A stretch of DNA of 22,059 nt from contig SFZC01000018.1 of the NCBI GenBank assembly GCA_004558955.1, forward strand, positions 1-22,059. The letters are read 5' to 3'. Positions 7,205-15,030 of the stretch are shown here, in pieces. Below the pieces are notes generated by a model. It saw only the letters and a program-made list of their open reading frames with translations. It did not search any database and was not told where the DNA came from. The translations under genes were made by a program, and so were the position numbers. The stretch is from a bacterium. GTDB taxonomy: Bacteria; Cyanobacteriota; Vampirovibrionia; Gastranaerophilales; Gastranaerophilaceae. Position 1 is the first letter of the stretch. Each line of letters opens with the position of its first letter.

Positions 7205-8509
7205 TTATAAAATTTCACCAAACAAATCGTATTCATCTGCTCGTGTTACATTTACGTTTTCAATATCACCCGGAACAACTTGTCTGTCTGAAGTTGCATA
7301 AACAACACCGTCAATTTCAGGTGCATCATGCTCAGAACGAAGAATTATCACACCGTCATCGGTATAACCTTCAACTATACACGGAATCGTTTGCCCAATG
7401 CACTTTTGATTGTTTTCAAGTGAAATTTGTTGTTGTAATTTCATTAATTTATTTCGGCGTTCTTTTTTGATTTTTGCAGAAAGGTGACCCTTTAACTTAT
7501 CCGAATAAGTGCCTTTTTCTCGAGAATATTCAAAGGCTCCCATTCTGTCAAATTTAACGTCTTTGACAAAATTGTATAAATGTTCAAATTCTTCCTCTGT
7601 TTCTCCCGGATACCCGACAATTAACGAGGTTCTGACTGATACATTAGGGATTCTATCCCTGATCTTTTGAACTAATACTTTATAATCCATAACAGGGCGT
7701 TTCATTCGTTCCAAAACCGCAGGATGTGAGTGTTGCAACGGAATATCAACGTATTTTACGACTTTATCAAGTGAGGCAATCGCATCAATGAGCTCATCTG
7801 TCATTTGAGTAGGATAAGCATACATTATACGAAGCCAAGACAAGTTTTCAATTTTGTTTAATTCTCTCAATAACTCAGGTAACATCTGCTTTTTGTACAA
7901 ATCAATACCGTAAGAAGAGGTATCTTGAGCAATTAAAATAATTTCGGTTACACCTTTTGCCACAAGTTCTTTTGCTTCTTTGACAATGTTTTCCATAGGA
8001 CGAGAAACGTATTTACCACGAAGTTTCGGAATAATACAATAACCACAACTGTAATTACAACCTTCACCAATCTTGAGGTAAGAACTTGCACCGACCGTAA
8101 TTTGTTGACGTTCAATGTTTTCGGGATAGTGAGAAATCGGAGTATCATCAATTTTTGCGGAATACTCACTTCCGTGTTCAATATCATCAACAATTTTAAT
8201 TATGTCATTAAGGTTTGAAGTCCCAATCATTCCCGAAAGTTCAGGGATTGCATCTTTCAGCTCCTTATCGTACTTTTGCGACAGGCAACCCGCAACTATA
8301 ACCTTTTTACCGCTGTCTATCATTTGTAAAATGCTTTGCACGGATTCTTGCTCCGCATCATGAATAAATGAGCAGGTATTCACAATGACAACATCCGCAT
8401 CAGTTTCATCTAAAGTGATTGTATGACCTTTTTCCGCCAACATTCCTAGTATTAATTCGGCATCAACAAGATTTTTTGCACAACCATGATTTATTAACGC
8501 TATTTTCAT
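7205..8509 (-). CDS. rimO: Ribosomal protein S12 methylthiotransferase RimO
   Basis: Radical-SAM enzyme that adds a methylthio group to the conserved aspartate of ribosomal protein S12. At 434 aa it has full family length. The N-terminal UPF0004 domain has its three cluster cysteines at C10 (NHGCAKN), C46 (NTCSF) and C75 (AGCLSQ). The radical-SAM CxxxCxxC is C151-C155-C158 (GCNYSCGYCIIPKLRGKYVS); the IIPKxRG-x-x-x-SRP context and HGCAKNLVD opening indicate RimO rather than the tRNA enzyme MiaB. The C-terminus is the TRAM domain (CIVEGYTDDGVI onward, ending in DEYDLFGEIL). The start is supported by AAGGAAG a few bases upstream. It is first gene of a pair with the flippase downstream and is divergent from the U32 gene, with 90 bases between the starts. 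Confidence 0.95.
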   Translation of the reverse strand: MKIALINHGCAKNLVDAELILGMLAEKGHTITLDETDADVVIVNTCSFIHDAEQESVQSILQMIDSGKKVIVAGCLSQKYDKELKDAIPELSGMIGTSNLNDIIKIVDDIEHGSEYSAKIDDTPISHYPENIERQQITVGASSYLKIGEGCNYSCGYCIIPKLRGKYVSRPMENIVKEAKELVAKGVTEIILIAQDTSSYGIDLYKKQMLPELLRELNKIENLSWLRIMYAYPTQMTDELIDAIASLDKVVKYVDIPLQHSHPAVLERMKRPVMDYKVLVQKIRDRIPNVSVRTSLIVGYPGETEEEFEHLYNFVKDVKFDRMGAFEYSREKGTYSDKLKGHLSAKIKKERRNKLMKLQQQISLENNQKCIGQTIPCIVEGYTDDGVIILRSEHDAPEIDGVVYATSDRQVVPGDIENVNVTRADEYDLFGEIL

Positions 8510-8599
8510 TATTCTTCCTTTTAGTTCAATTTTAACATTAATTGTAAAATTTATGCCAATTATTAAATTTTATTGATAATTTTGTTATAAAATAGGCTT

Positions 8600-10369
8600 A
8601 TGAAAACAGTTGAATTATTAGCACCGGCAAAAAATTTAGAAACAGGAATTGCAGCAATAGATAGCGGTGCAGATGCCGTTTATATCGGAGCGTGTGAATT
8701 TGGAGCAAGAAAAAATGCCCCAAACTCTTTGGAAGACATTGAAAAGCTCGTAAATTATGCACATAAATTTTACGCAAAAGTTCACGTTGCAATTAATACA
8801 ATTCTTAACAATGCAGAACTTGAAAATGCGATAGAATTAGTAAAAAAACTATATAATATTGGCGTTGATGCCATTATTGTACAAGATATGGGGCTTGTTA
8901 AAGCGACAATAGACGGAAAGCTGCCTCCAATACCTCTTCATGCAAGCACACAATGCAACAACAGAACTATTGAAAAGGTTAAATTTTTTAATAAAATCGG
9001 ACTATCAAGGGTAATTTTAGCCCGAGAATTGTCAGTCGAGCAAATCAAAGAAATCTGCAGAAATACCGATTGTGAAATTGAAACCTTTATTCATGGTGCT
9101 TTGTGCGTATCATACAGCGGACAATGCTATTTTTCATATATAAACGGCGGACGTTCGGCAAACAGAGGCGAATGTGCACAACCTTGCAGGTTGCGATATT
9201 CACTCGTAGATAAAGATGGGAAATACATATTAAAAGACAAATATTTGCTATCCTTAAAGGATTTTAACGCTTCAAATGAGATCGAAAACCTTGTTAATGC
9301 AGGTGTTAAGTCTTTTAAAATTGAAGGAAGACTAAAGGATTCAAACTATGTTCGCAACGTAACAGCCTTTTATAACGAATTATTGAACAAATACGCCAAA
9401 AGAACCTCTTCAGGCAAGGTATTTTGTGATTTCACACCTAACTTAGAAAAGACCTTTAATCGAGGTTATACAACATATTTTCTAAATGATAGAGAGCAAT
9501 GTTTTAACTTTTTATCACCAAAATCAAGAGGGGAAAAACTGGGCAAAGTTAAACGAATCACCTCAAAATATTTTGAAATTGATGCAGATATTCACCCGCA
9601 AGACGGGATTTGTTTTATTCAAAACGGCGAAATGAGCGGATTTTTAGTGAATAAAGTAGAAGGGAACAAGGTTTATCCGAATTCAATGAACGGTTTAAAA
9701 TCTGGAACTCTGCTTTATCGCAACTTTGACAGCAATTTTGATAAAAAACTGACAAATACAAAGACCTCAAGAAAAATTGCCGTTGAGATTACCCTTGAAA
9801 AGGGAAAAATTACGCTTATTGATGAAGATAACAATAAAATTACGGTGAACCTACCAAGTGGCGAAGCCCCGAAAAATATAGGTAAAATGACCGAAACCTT
9901 TAAATCTCAAATGCAAAAAACAGGCGAAAGTATTTTTTATGTTAAGAAATTTGAACTAAAAAATGCGGAACTTCCCTTTATGCCAATTTCTGCAATAAAC
10001 CAATTACGACGGGATTTGCTCGACAATTTATTAGCAGAAAGATTAAAAAATTACCCCAAAGAGGTTCAAAAACATATCTGTTATGCGGATTTTCCTGATA
10101 AAATTGCAGACTATAAATTCAATATTTTTAATGATGAAGCCGTAAAATTTTATGAAGAATGTAATGTTAACATTAAAGAATGTGCTTTAGAATCTTCAGA
10201 TAACATTAAGCCAGGAACAGAAGTTATGAGGACAAAACACTGTCTGAAATTTGCAACAGGACTATGTGGAAAACCTTGTAAACCGCTGTATTTGGAGAAT
10301 TCAAAAGGTATAAAATATCCGTTATTCTTTGATTGTAAAAACTGCGAAATGGTTATAAAAACTCCATAA
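8600..10369 (+). CDS. U32-family protein, RlhA/TrhP-type RNA hydroxylase candidate
   Basis: Member of peptidase family U32, 589 aa; most characterised bacterial members (RlhA for 23S rRNA, TrhP for tRNA U34, UbiU/UbiV for quinones) are hydroxylases rather than proteases. The opening MKTVELLAPAKNLETG and the family signature ETFIHGALCVSYSGQCYFS (161-179) are clear. C169, C176, C192 and C196 are candidate iron-sulfur ligands, as known for UbiU/UbiV relatives. A long C-terminal extension after about residue 300 ends in cysteine clusters (CGKPCKPLYL and FDCKNCEM), the large RlhA-like layout. The exact RNA substrate cannot be read from the sequence. Only a weak TAGG lies before the ATG, with TATAAA about a dozen bases upstream, so the leader may be extremely short. 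It is divergent from rimO, giving two potential translation-machinery modification genes side by side. Confidence 0.85.
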   Translation: MKTVELLAPAKNLETGIAAIDSGADAVYIGACEFGARKNAPNSLEDIEKLVNYAHKFYAKVHVAINTILNNAELENAIELVKKLYNIGVDAIIVQDMGLVKATIDGKLPPIPLHASTQCNNRTIEKVKFFNKIGLSRVILARELSVEQIKEICRNTDCEIETFIHGALCVSYSGQCYFSYINGGRSANRGECAQPCRLRYSLVDKDGKYILKDKYLLSLKDFNASNEIENLVNAGVKSFKIEGRLKDSNYVRNVTAFYNELLNKYAKRTSSGKVFCDFTPNLEKTFNRGYTTYFLNDREQCFNFLSPKSRGEKLGKVKRITSKYFEIDADIHPQDGICFIQNGEMSGFLVNKVEGNKVYPNSMNGLKSGTLLYRNFDSNFDKKLTNTKTSRKIAVEITLEKGKITLIDEDNNKITVNLPSGEAPKNIGKMTETFKSQMQKTGESIFYVKKFELKNAELPFMPISAINQLRRDLLDNLLAERLKNYPKEVQKHICYADFPDKIADYKFNIFNDEAVKFYEECNVNIKECALESSDNIKPGTEVMRTKHCLKFATGLCGKPCKPLYLENSKGIKYPLFFDCKNCEMVIKTP

Positions 10370-10374
10370 AAAAA

Positions 10375-10402
10375 GACTTCCGATTATCTCGGAAGCCTTT
10401 TT
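10375..10402. terminator. Bidirectional terminator between U32 gene and isochorismatase operon
   Basis: Seven-base perfect stem CTTCCGA (10377-10383) / TCGGAAG (10389-10395), loop TTATC, flanked by a run of A on the left and CCTTTTT on the right. It lies just after the U32 stop (plus strand) and 12 bases beyond the isochorismatase stop (minus strand), so it can serve both converging genes. Confidence 0.85.
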
Positions 10403-10413
10403 AAAATACAAAA

Positions 10414-10965
10414 TTATTTGATTAATGCTTGAACTTCTTTGAATTTCGGATTTTTTGAAGTTTTCAGCCATTCAAACAACGTAATCTCAAGACAAGAAAC
10501 CTTTGCACCATATTGTTTCAACAATTCCAAGCCGGTTTTATATTCTGCCTTATTTCTACTTGCACACGCATCTTTTAATACATAAACTTCAAAACCTGCT
10601 TTCATCAAGTCGTGAGCAGTTTGCAAAACACAAATATGAGTTTCAATACCGCCGATTACGATTTGTTTTTTCCCCGCAGCCTTTAACTCTTCAATCTTTT
10701 GAGCGAAAGCCGGCTCTAGCATTGCCGAAAACGCTGCTTTTTCAGTCACAAAAGCATTTAAATCAAGTGCATCTTGAAGTTGTGGAACAGTATGTCCCAA
10801 ACCTTTTGGATATTGTTCCGTTACAACAGTCGGAATACCCAAAACTGATGCAGCACGGACGGCTTTTACCATTGTATTGGCAACATCAATGCCATACTTT
10901 GATGCCAAAACAAGTCTGTCTTGGATATCAATAACAACTAAAACGCTATCTTCAATGTTCAACAT
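10414..10965 (-). CDS. Isochorismatase-family cysteine hydrolase (YcaC-like)
   Basis: Alpha/beta cysteine hydrolase of 183 aa, the size of stand-alone family members such as YcaC. I chose ATG 10965-10963 rather than the ATG at 11004: AGGAAG lies 6 bases upstream, the protein then starts at the usual LNIEDSVLVVIDIQDRL strand, and the overlap with the upstream gene disappears, leaving 1 base. The catalytic triad is visible as D13 (VIDIQ), K76 (VTEKAAF) and C112 (GGIETHICVLQT), the last with the cis-peptide GGIE context. Family substrates include isochorismate, nicotinamide and other amides; the sequence does not decide between them, and there is no siderophore or NAD gene nearby. Last gene of the transketolase-ftsEX operon, ended by the bidirectional terminator. 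Confidence 0.88.
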   Translation of the reverse strand: MLNIEDSVLVVIDIQDRLVLASKYGIDVANTMVKAVRAASVLGIPTVVTEQYPKGLGHTVPQLQDALDLNAFVTEKAAFSAMLEPAFAQKIEELKAAGKKQIVIGGIETHICVLQTAHDLMKAGFEVYVLKDACASRNKAEYKTGLELLKQYGAKVSCLEITLFEWLKTSKNPKFKEVQALIK

Positions 10966-10966
10966 T

Positions 10967-12226
10967 TTAACTTCCTTTCTTATATGCTGTCTGTTTATAC
11001 TCATTTTTTAATTGTTTTAACAATGAAATTAAATATTTATCCGTAAGCTTGCTCAACGACACCTCAAGTTTTGTATTTTCGGCACTATCAAGTCCCGTAT
11101 GAGTAATTTCTATTTTAAATTTAGCAAACCCGTTATATCGAATAGTCAATTCGCTATGAATATTCTCGTTTTTCAGACTAAAAACGCACTCAATATTATT
11201 TGCATATTGGCTAACCTCGGTATTAGTCAATTTTGCTTCAAATTCGTTTTTATACCTGAAAAATATCGGAATAATAATATTATTCATCTTATTTGTAAAT
11301 ACGTTTTTGAATAATTTGAAACTTTTAACGGATTGTTCGGTGGCATCGTCTTCCAACCACGAGTTTTGAACATCAATGTTATGTTCCAAACAAACCGCCA
11401 ATACATCATTTTGAATTGCAGATGTCATTCCGTCAAGTGCAAGTTTTTCAAGCGTTACAAAAGATTGAATCCCTATCAGTGAAATTCCAGCTCTAATCTT
11501 GAAATTTTCACCCATTTTATCTTGTAACTTCTGCAAAACTGCCTTTGTACCGATTAAATCAATATTTGGCAAAATTAAATAGAATTTTCCGCCACGAGCA
11601 ATCGCCGCAATGTCATCTTGTCTGATTGAAGATTTTATGGTTTGAGCCAGTCTGTTTGTTGAAATCTTTGTTTTGCAAGAATCATCAAGTGTTAAAACTG
11701 AGAAAGTTCCGCTTTTTATCTTTAAATTTTCCGAAAGTTCAACAAAAATTTCCCTCAAATATTTGCACTGATACAAGCCTGTTTTAGTGTCTATTGCCCC
11801 AATTTGGTTCAAGAATTTCTCTTCGTAAGACAATTTTTCTTTAAGCATGCTACTTTTAAAGCAATTAACGGTTTTTACCATATAATCAGCTTCAGAAGCC
11901 TCAAACAGCAAATAATCATAAATTCCGCTATCATAAGCTTTCAACAGAAATTCCGAATTATTTTCAGGTAGCAATAGCAGAATTTCAACAGTACTTTTAA
12001 CCTGTTTAATTGTAGAAACATATTTTATGATCTCCTCTTCTGTTTCGTCAGGAGTTTTTACAAGTATAGCAACGCTGAAAGTCGAATTTTTAATCATGGA
12101 TTTTAGGTTATGTAACGAACAAACAGAAATTTTGTCATTACCACGCAACAAAACCAGTTTATTTAAAACTGATTTTGCAACCTCATCACTTTCAGTGATT
12201 AAAACTATATTATTATTATCAATCAT
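10967..12226 (-). CDS. Degenerate receiver plus GGDEF-like regulatory protein
   Basis: Soluble 419-aa protein. Residues 1-~120 have the alternating strand/helix pattern of a response-regulator receiver (IVLITESDE, then SVAILVKTPDE, EILLLLPEN, YDYLLFEAS). The usual phospho-acceptor Asp at the end of the third strand is replaced (VAILVKT), so it looks like a pseudo-receiver. Residues ~146-260 match a GGDEF domain: IDTKTGLYQCKYLREIF is the DxLTGLxNRR entry motif, and RGGKF (211-215) followed by YLILP sits where GG(D/E)EF-AILLP belongs. Loss of the catalytic acidic residues predicts no diguanylate cyclase activity; nucleotide or protein binding remains possible. The last ~120 residues (from KSFKLFKNVF) I do not recognise. 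It begins 6 bases after ftsX and shares its operon, which suggests a link to FtsEX or cell-cycle control, but this is inference. Confidence 0.75.
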   Translation of the reverse strand: MIDNNNIVLITESDEVAKSVLNKLVLLRGNDKISVCSLHNLKSMIKNSTFSVAILVKTPDETEEEIIKYVSTIKQVKSTVEILLLLPENNSEFLLKAYDSGIYDYLLFEASEADYMVKTVNCFKSSMLKEKLSYEEKFLNQIGAIDTKTGLYQCKYLREIFVELSENLKIKSGTFSVLTLDDSCKTKISTNRLAQTIKSSIRQDDIAAIARGGKFYLILPNIDLIGTKAVLQKLQDKMGENFKIRAGISLIGIQSFVTLEKLALDGMTSAIQNDVLAVCLEHNIDVQNSWLEDDATEQSVKSFKLFKNVFTNKMNNIIIPIFFRYKNEFEAKLTNTEVSQYANNIECVFSLKNENIHSELTIRYNGFAKFKIEITHTGLDSAENTKLEVSLSKLTDKYLISLLKQLKNEYKQTAYKKGS

Positions 12227-12232
12227 TAAAAT

Positions 12233-13132
12233 CTATACCTGAAGATGTTTCTTGATACACCAAAAACTTCCGACAGCACCGAACAAAATACTCATTGAAA
12301 ACATTACAATAAGGACAATTCCATGTGCATTGGCAGGTGCCGGAATCATGAAAAATTTATGCACATTCGCCAGTCCGTTTTGAATATACGCAAGCGGAAT
12401 CATTGCAAGCAACGAACCGGTAAGTCCGTAAAAAGCACCCTGCATAATGAACGGAAACCTGATATACCAATTACTTACACCCATCAATCTCATGATTTCA
12501 ATTTCATCCTTCCTTGATTGGATAACAAGTTGGATAGTGTTATTGATAATAGTAATCGTCAACAAGCCCATAATTGCAATAACAACAAGGGTTATCGTTT
12601 TCAATACATGATTAACCAGTTCGATTTTCTTAGCCAAATCCTTTGCATAATACATATCTTCTACTGATTGAATTTGCTTAATATTATCAAACACAGGTTG
12701 CAAACTTTCAGGCGAATCCACCTTAACCCTCAAGGTATCAGGCAATGGATTGTCAATGTTTGGCAAGGACATTTCGTTTTTCAACCTATTCCACGATTCG
12801 GCTTTGGTAATTATTTTTATATCTTCAACGTGGTCAAATTTTTGAATTTCCGACTTAACATTAGCGGGATCGGCACTGTTTTTCAAATATACCGAAATTT
12901 CCAAGGCTTTACCAAATTCCTTTGAAAAGGCGGAAATTGACAATGCCGTACGGAAACATGCTCCAAATATCATCAAAATTGCAGCCATAGTTGTAATAAT
13001 GATGACATTTACCCAGCCTGTTCTGATTATATCGCTCAAAGTTTCCATACCAAGCCTGTGAAGTATTCTCAACTCGCACAACCAGCCTTTTGGAATTTGA
13101 CTTTTTACATTTGCTTTTAAATTCTTATTCAT
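12233..13132 (-). CDS. ftsX: Cell-division ABC transporter permease FtsX
   Basis: Integral membrane partner of FtsE, 299 aa. The FtsEX complex senses divisome status and activates cell-wall hydrolases through the extracytoplasmic loop of FtsX. The layout is canonical: basic cytoplasmic N-terminus, first membrane segment (VNVIIITTMAAILMIFGA), an extracytoplasmic domain of about 100 residues (ALEISVYLKNSADPANV, then LPDTLRVKVDSPE), and a three-helix FtsX/MacB core beginning ITLVVIAIMGLLTITIINNT, with the coupling segment RKDEIEIMRLMGVSNWYIR. The ATG overlaps the ftsE stop by 8 bases (ATGAATAA), indicating translational coupling. No EnvC- or NlpD-type hydrolase activator is encoded in the window. 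Confidence 0.93.
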   Translation of the reverse strand: MNKNLKANVKSQIPKGWLCELRILHRLGMETLSDIIRTGWVNVIIITTMAAILMIFGACFRTALSISAFSKEFGKALEISVYLKNSADPANVKSEIQKFDHVEDIKIITKAESWNRLKNEMSLPNIDNPLPDTLRVKVDSPESLQPVFDNIKQIQSVEDMYYAKDLAKKIELVNHVLKTITLVVIAIMGLLTITIINNTIQLVIQSRKDEIEIMRLMGVSNWYIRFPFIMQGAFYGLTGSLLAMIPLAYIQNGLANVHKFFMIPAPANAHGIVLIVMFSMSILFGAVGSFWCIKKHLQV

Positions 13133-13802
13133 AAGTACCTGCTTGTATATCTCTTACTATTTGTCCCTGATCAAGAGTGATAACTCGTTTTCTGAAATAA
13201 TCAACCATAGCATTATCGTGAGTTGACACAATAACCGTAATCCCCCTTTGATTGATTTGGTCAAGGATTTGCATAATTTCCATTGAGTTTTTAGGGTCTA
13301 AATTTCCCGTAGGTTCATCTGCAATCAATAACGGTGGTCCGTTTACAATCGCTCTTGCGATACCTACTCTTTGTTGTTCACCACCTGAAAGTTCTGACGG
13401 TTTTGCTCGCAATCTGTCGGTCAAGCCAACAATTTTCAAAGCTCCGTGAACCCTTGCGTCTATTTCTCTACTGCTTATACCCATTGTGCGGATAACATAA
13501 GCAACATTATCATAAACCGTTTGATTTTGTAATAATTTATAATCCTGAAAAACAATCCCCATGCAACGTCTTAAATTCGGTATTTTGTTATTTGCAATAT
13601 TTGCGATATTCAAACCGCCAATAGAAATTATACCGTTTGTCGGTTTTTCTTCGGCATATAGCAGTTTCATTAACGTAGATTTTCCTGCACCCGAAGCGCC
13701 AACGATAAAGATAAATTCACCCGAGTGAATTTCTAAATTGACATTTTTTAGGGCAAAATGATCGTTTTTATATCTTTTTGTGACGTGTTGAAATGTAATC
13801 AT
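13125..13802 (-). CDS. ftsE: Cell-division ATP-binding protein FtsE
   Basis: Cytoplasmic ABC ATPase of 225 aa, the typical FtsE size. Walker A is GASGAGKST (35-43), the Q-loop is in GIVFQDYKLL, the ABC signature is ELSGGEQQRVGIARA, Walker B is LLIADEPTGNLDP, and the switch His is in VIVSTHD. The opening MITFQHVTKRYKNDHFALKN is characteristic of FtsE. The start has AAGGAA 8 bases upstream, placed inside the end of the transketolase gene, whose stop is only 3 bases before the ATG. Together with the 8-base overlap into ftsX, this shows tight co-translation. Confidence 0.95.
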   Translation of the reverse strand: MITFQHVTKRYKNDHFALKNVNLEIHSGEFIFIVGASGAGKSTLMKLLYAEEKPTNGIISIGGLNIANIANNKIPNLRRCMGIVFQDYKLLQNQTVYDNVAYVIRTMGISSREIDARVHGALKIVGLTDRLRAKPSELSGGEQQRVGIARAIVNGPPLLIADEPTGNLDPKNSMEIMQILDQINQRGITVIVSTHDNAMVDYFRKRVITLDQGQIVRDIQAGTYE

Positions 13803-13805
13803 TTG

Positions 13806-14771
13806 TTATTTCCTTGCTGTAGTATTTTTTTGATAAATTGTTTTAATTCTCTTGGTTAAGCCGTTTGCATCAAGTCCGTAATATTCCATTAACGCATCAG
13901 AATTACCGCTTTGACCGAATTCGTCGTTTATACCGATTCTGAAAACTTTTGTAGGAAATTTTTCACTCAAAGCTTCACAAACCGCAGAACCTAAACCACC
14001 AATTATTGAGTGATTTTCAATAGTAATTACTAAATTTGTTTTCTTTGCACTGTCAATTATTGTTTGAGAATCCAAAGGCTTAACAACAGAAACATTAATA
14101 ACCTCAACGGAAATGCTTTCCGTTTTGAGGTTTTCAGCTGCTAACAAAGCTTCCGCCAAAGTTTCGCCGTTTGTGACAACGGTAACATCAGAACCTTCTT
14201 CAAGCACTGTTGCCTTTTTAAAATCAAAGTGATAATGTTCGTCAAAAATATCCGCAACATTACTTCTTGCAATTCTTATATACATAGGACCGTCATGCAA
14301 AGATGCATATTTAATAACTTCTTCACACTCTCTGCAATCTGCGGGAACAATTACTTGCATGTTCGGAATATTACGCATTAGAGCAATGTCTTCCAACGCT
14401 TGGTGAGTAGCCCCATCTTCCCCAACGGTAATACCACCGTGAGTACCGATAATTTTCACGTTAAACTTCGGATAGCAAACGCTGTTTCTGATTTGGTCAT
14501 AAGTTCTGCCTGTTGCGAACATGGCAAAACTTGCGATAAACGGAATTTTTCCTTCTGAAGCCAACCCTGCAGCGGTCGCCACCATGTCTTGTTCTGCAAT
14601 TCCCGAATCAAAAAATCTGTCAGGGAACTTATCCTCGAACATTTTTGTTTGAGTTGAGCATGCCAAATCTGCATCCATGACAACAATTTTTTCATTCAGA
14701 GAACCTAATTGTGCTAAAGTTTTTCCAAATGCTTTTCTGATTGAATTTTTGTTTTTAATGTCTATCTTCAT
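13806..14771 (-). CDS. Transketolase C-terminal subunit (split transketolase)
   Basis: Pyrimidine-binding plus C-terminal domains of a thiamine-diphosphate transketolase, 321 aa, the length of the stand-alone C-terminal half in organisms with split transketolase. Visible features: MDADLACST near the N-terminus, the cofactor-activating Glu in DSGIAEQDMV, GTHGGITVGEDGATHQ with the phosphate/substrate His residues, VPADCRECEEVI, and a C-terminal domain starting TVVTNGETL and continuing to ENHSIIGGLGSAV. The partner N-terminal half, normally the gene immediately upstream, is not here: the region upstream is a promoter and then a divergent unrelated gene. A GAGG ribosome binding site lies 6 bases before ATG 14771. 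First gene of the ftsEX operon. A 1-deoxyxylulose-5-phosphate synthase C-half is the alternative, less likely from length and motifs. Confidence 0.88.
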   Translation of the reverse strand: MKIDIKNKNSIRKAFGKTLAQLGSLNEKIVVMDADLACSTQTKMFEDKFPDRFFDSGIAEQDMVATAAGLASEGKIPFIASFAMFATGRTYDQIRNSVCYPKFNVKIIGTHGGITVGEDGATHQALEDIALMRNIPNMQVIVPADCRECEEVIKYASLHDGPMYIRIARSNVADIFDEHYHFDFKKATVLEEGSDVTVVTNGETLAEALLAAENLKTESISVEVINVSVVKPLDSQTIIDSAKKTNLVITIENHSIIGGLGSAVCEALSEKFPTKVFRIGINDEFGQSGNSDALMEYYGLDANGLTKRIKTIYQKNTTARK

Positions 14772-14826
14772 CTATATCCTCAAGTATATCTACACTTTCA
14801 ACGATTTATTATCCCTTACGACAAAG

Positions 14827-14856
14827 ATTTTACCATAAAAAACGTAATCTTTCCAA
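14827..14856 (-). promoter_or_regulatory. Candidate promoter of the transketolase-ftsEX operon
   Basis: Minus strand: TTGGAA (14856-14851), 18-base spacer, TAAAAT (14832-14827) with an extended TGG in front, leaving a leader of about 50 bases to the ATG at 14771. The 12 bases CATAAAAAACGT (14834-14845, plus sense) recur beside the acyltransferase promoter at 17717-17728. In the remainder of the 14772-15030 gap I see only AT-rich sequence, a possible TAGAAT at 14986-14991 without a matching -35, and the AAAGGAAAGG ribosome binding site of the next gene. Confidence 0.45.
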
Positions 14857-15030
14857 TGTTAAATCACTTAAAATATTAATATGGCTAAAAATCAACTATA
14901 TTCACATTTTTAAAATTTATTGTAAAGTTTTATTAAAAATATCACTGATTTTAGCAATATTTTATCTTCAGGTGTATTTAAACGGTAGAATGGTAATAGA
15001 CTCACATTTATAAAAGGAAAGGAAATTTAA

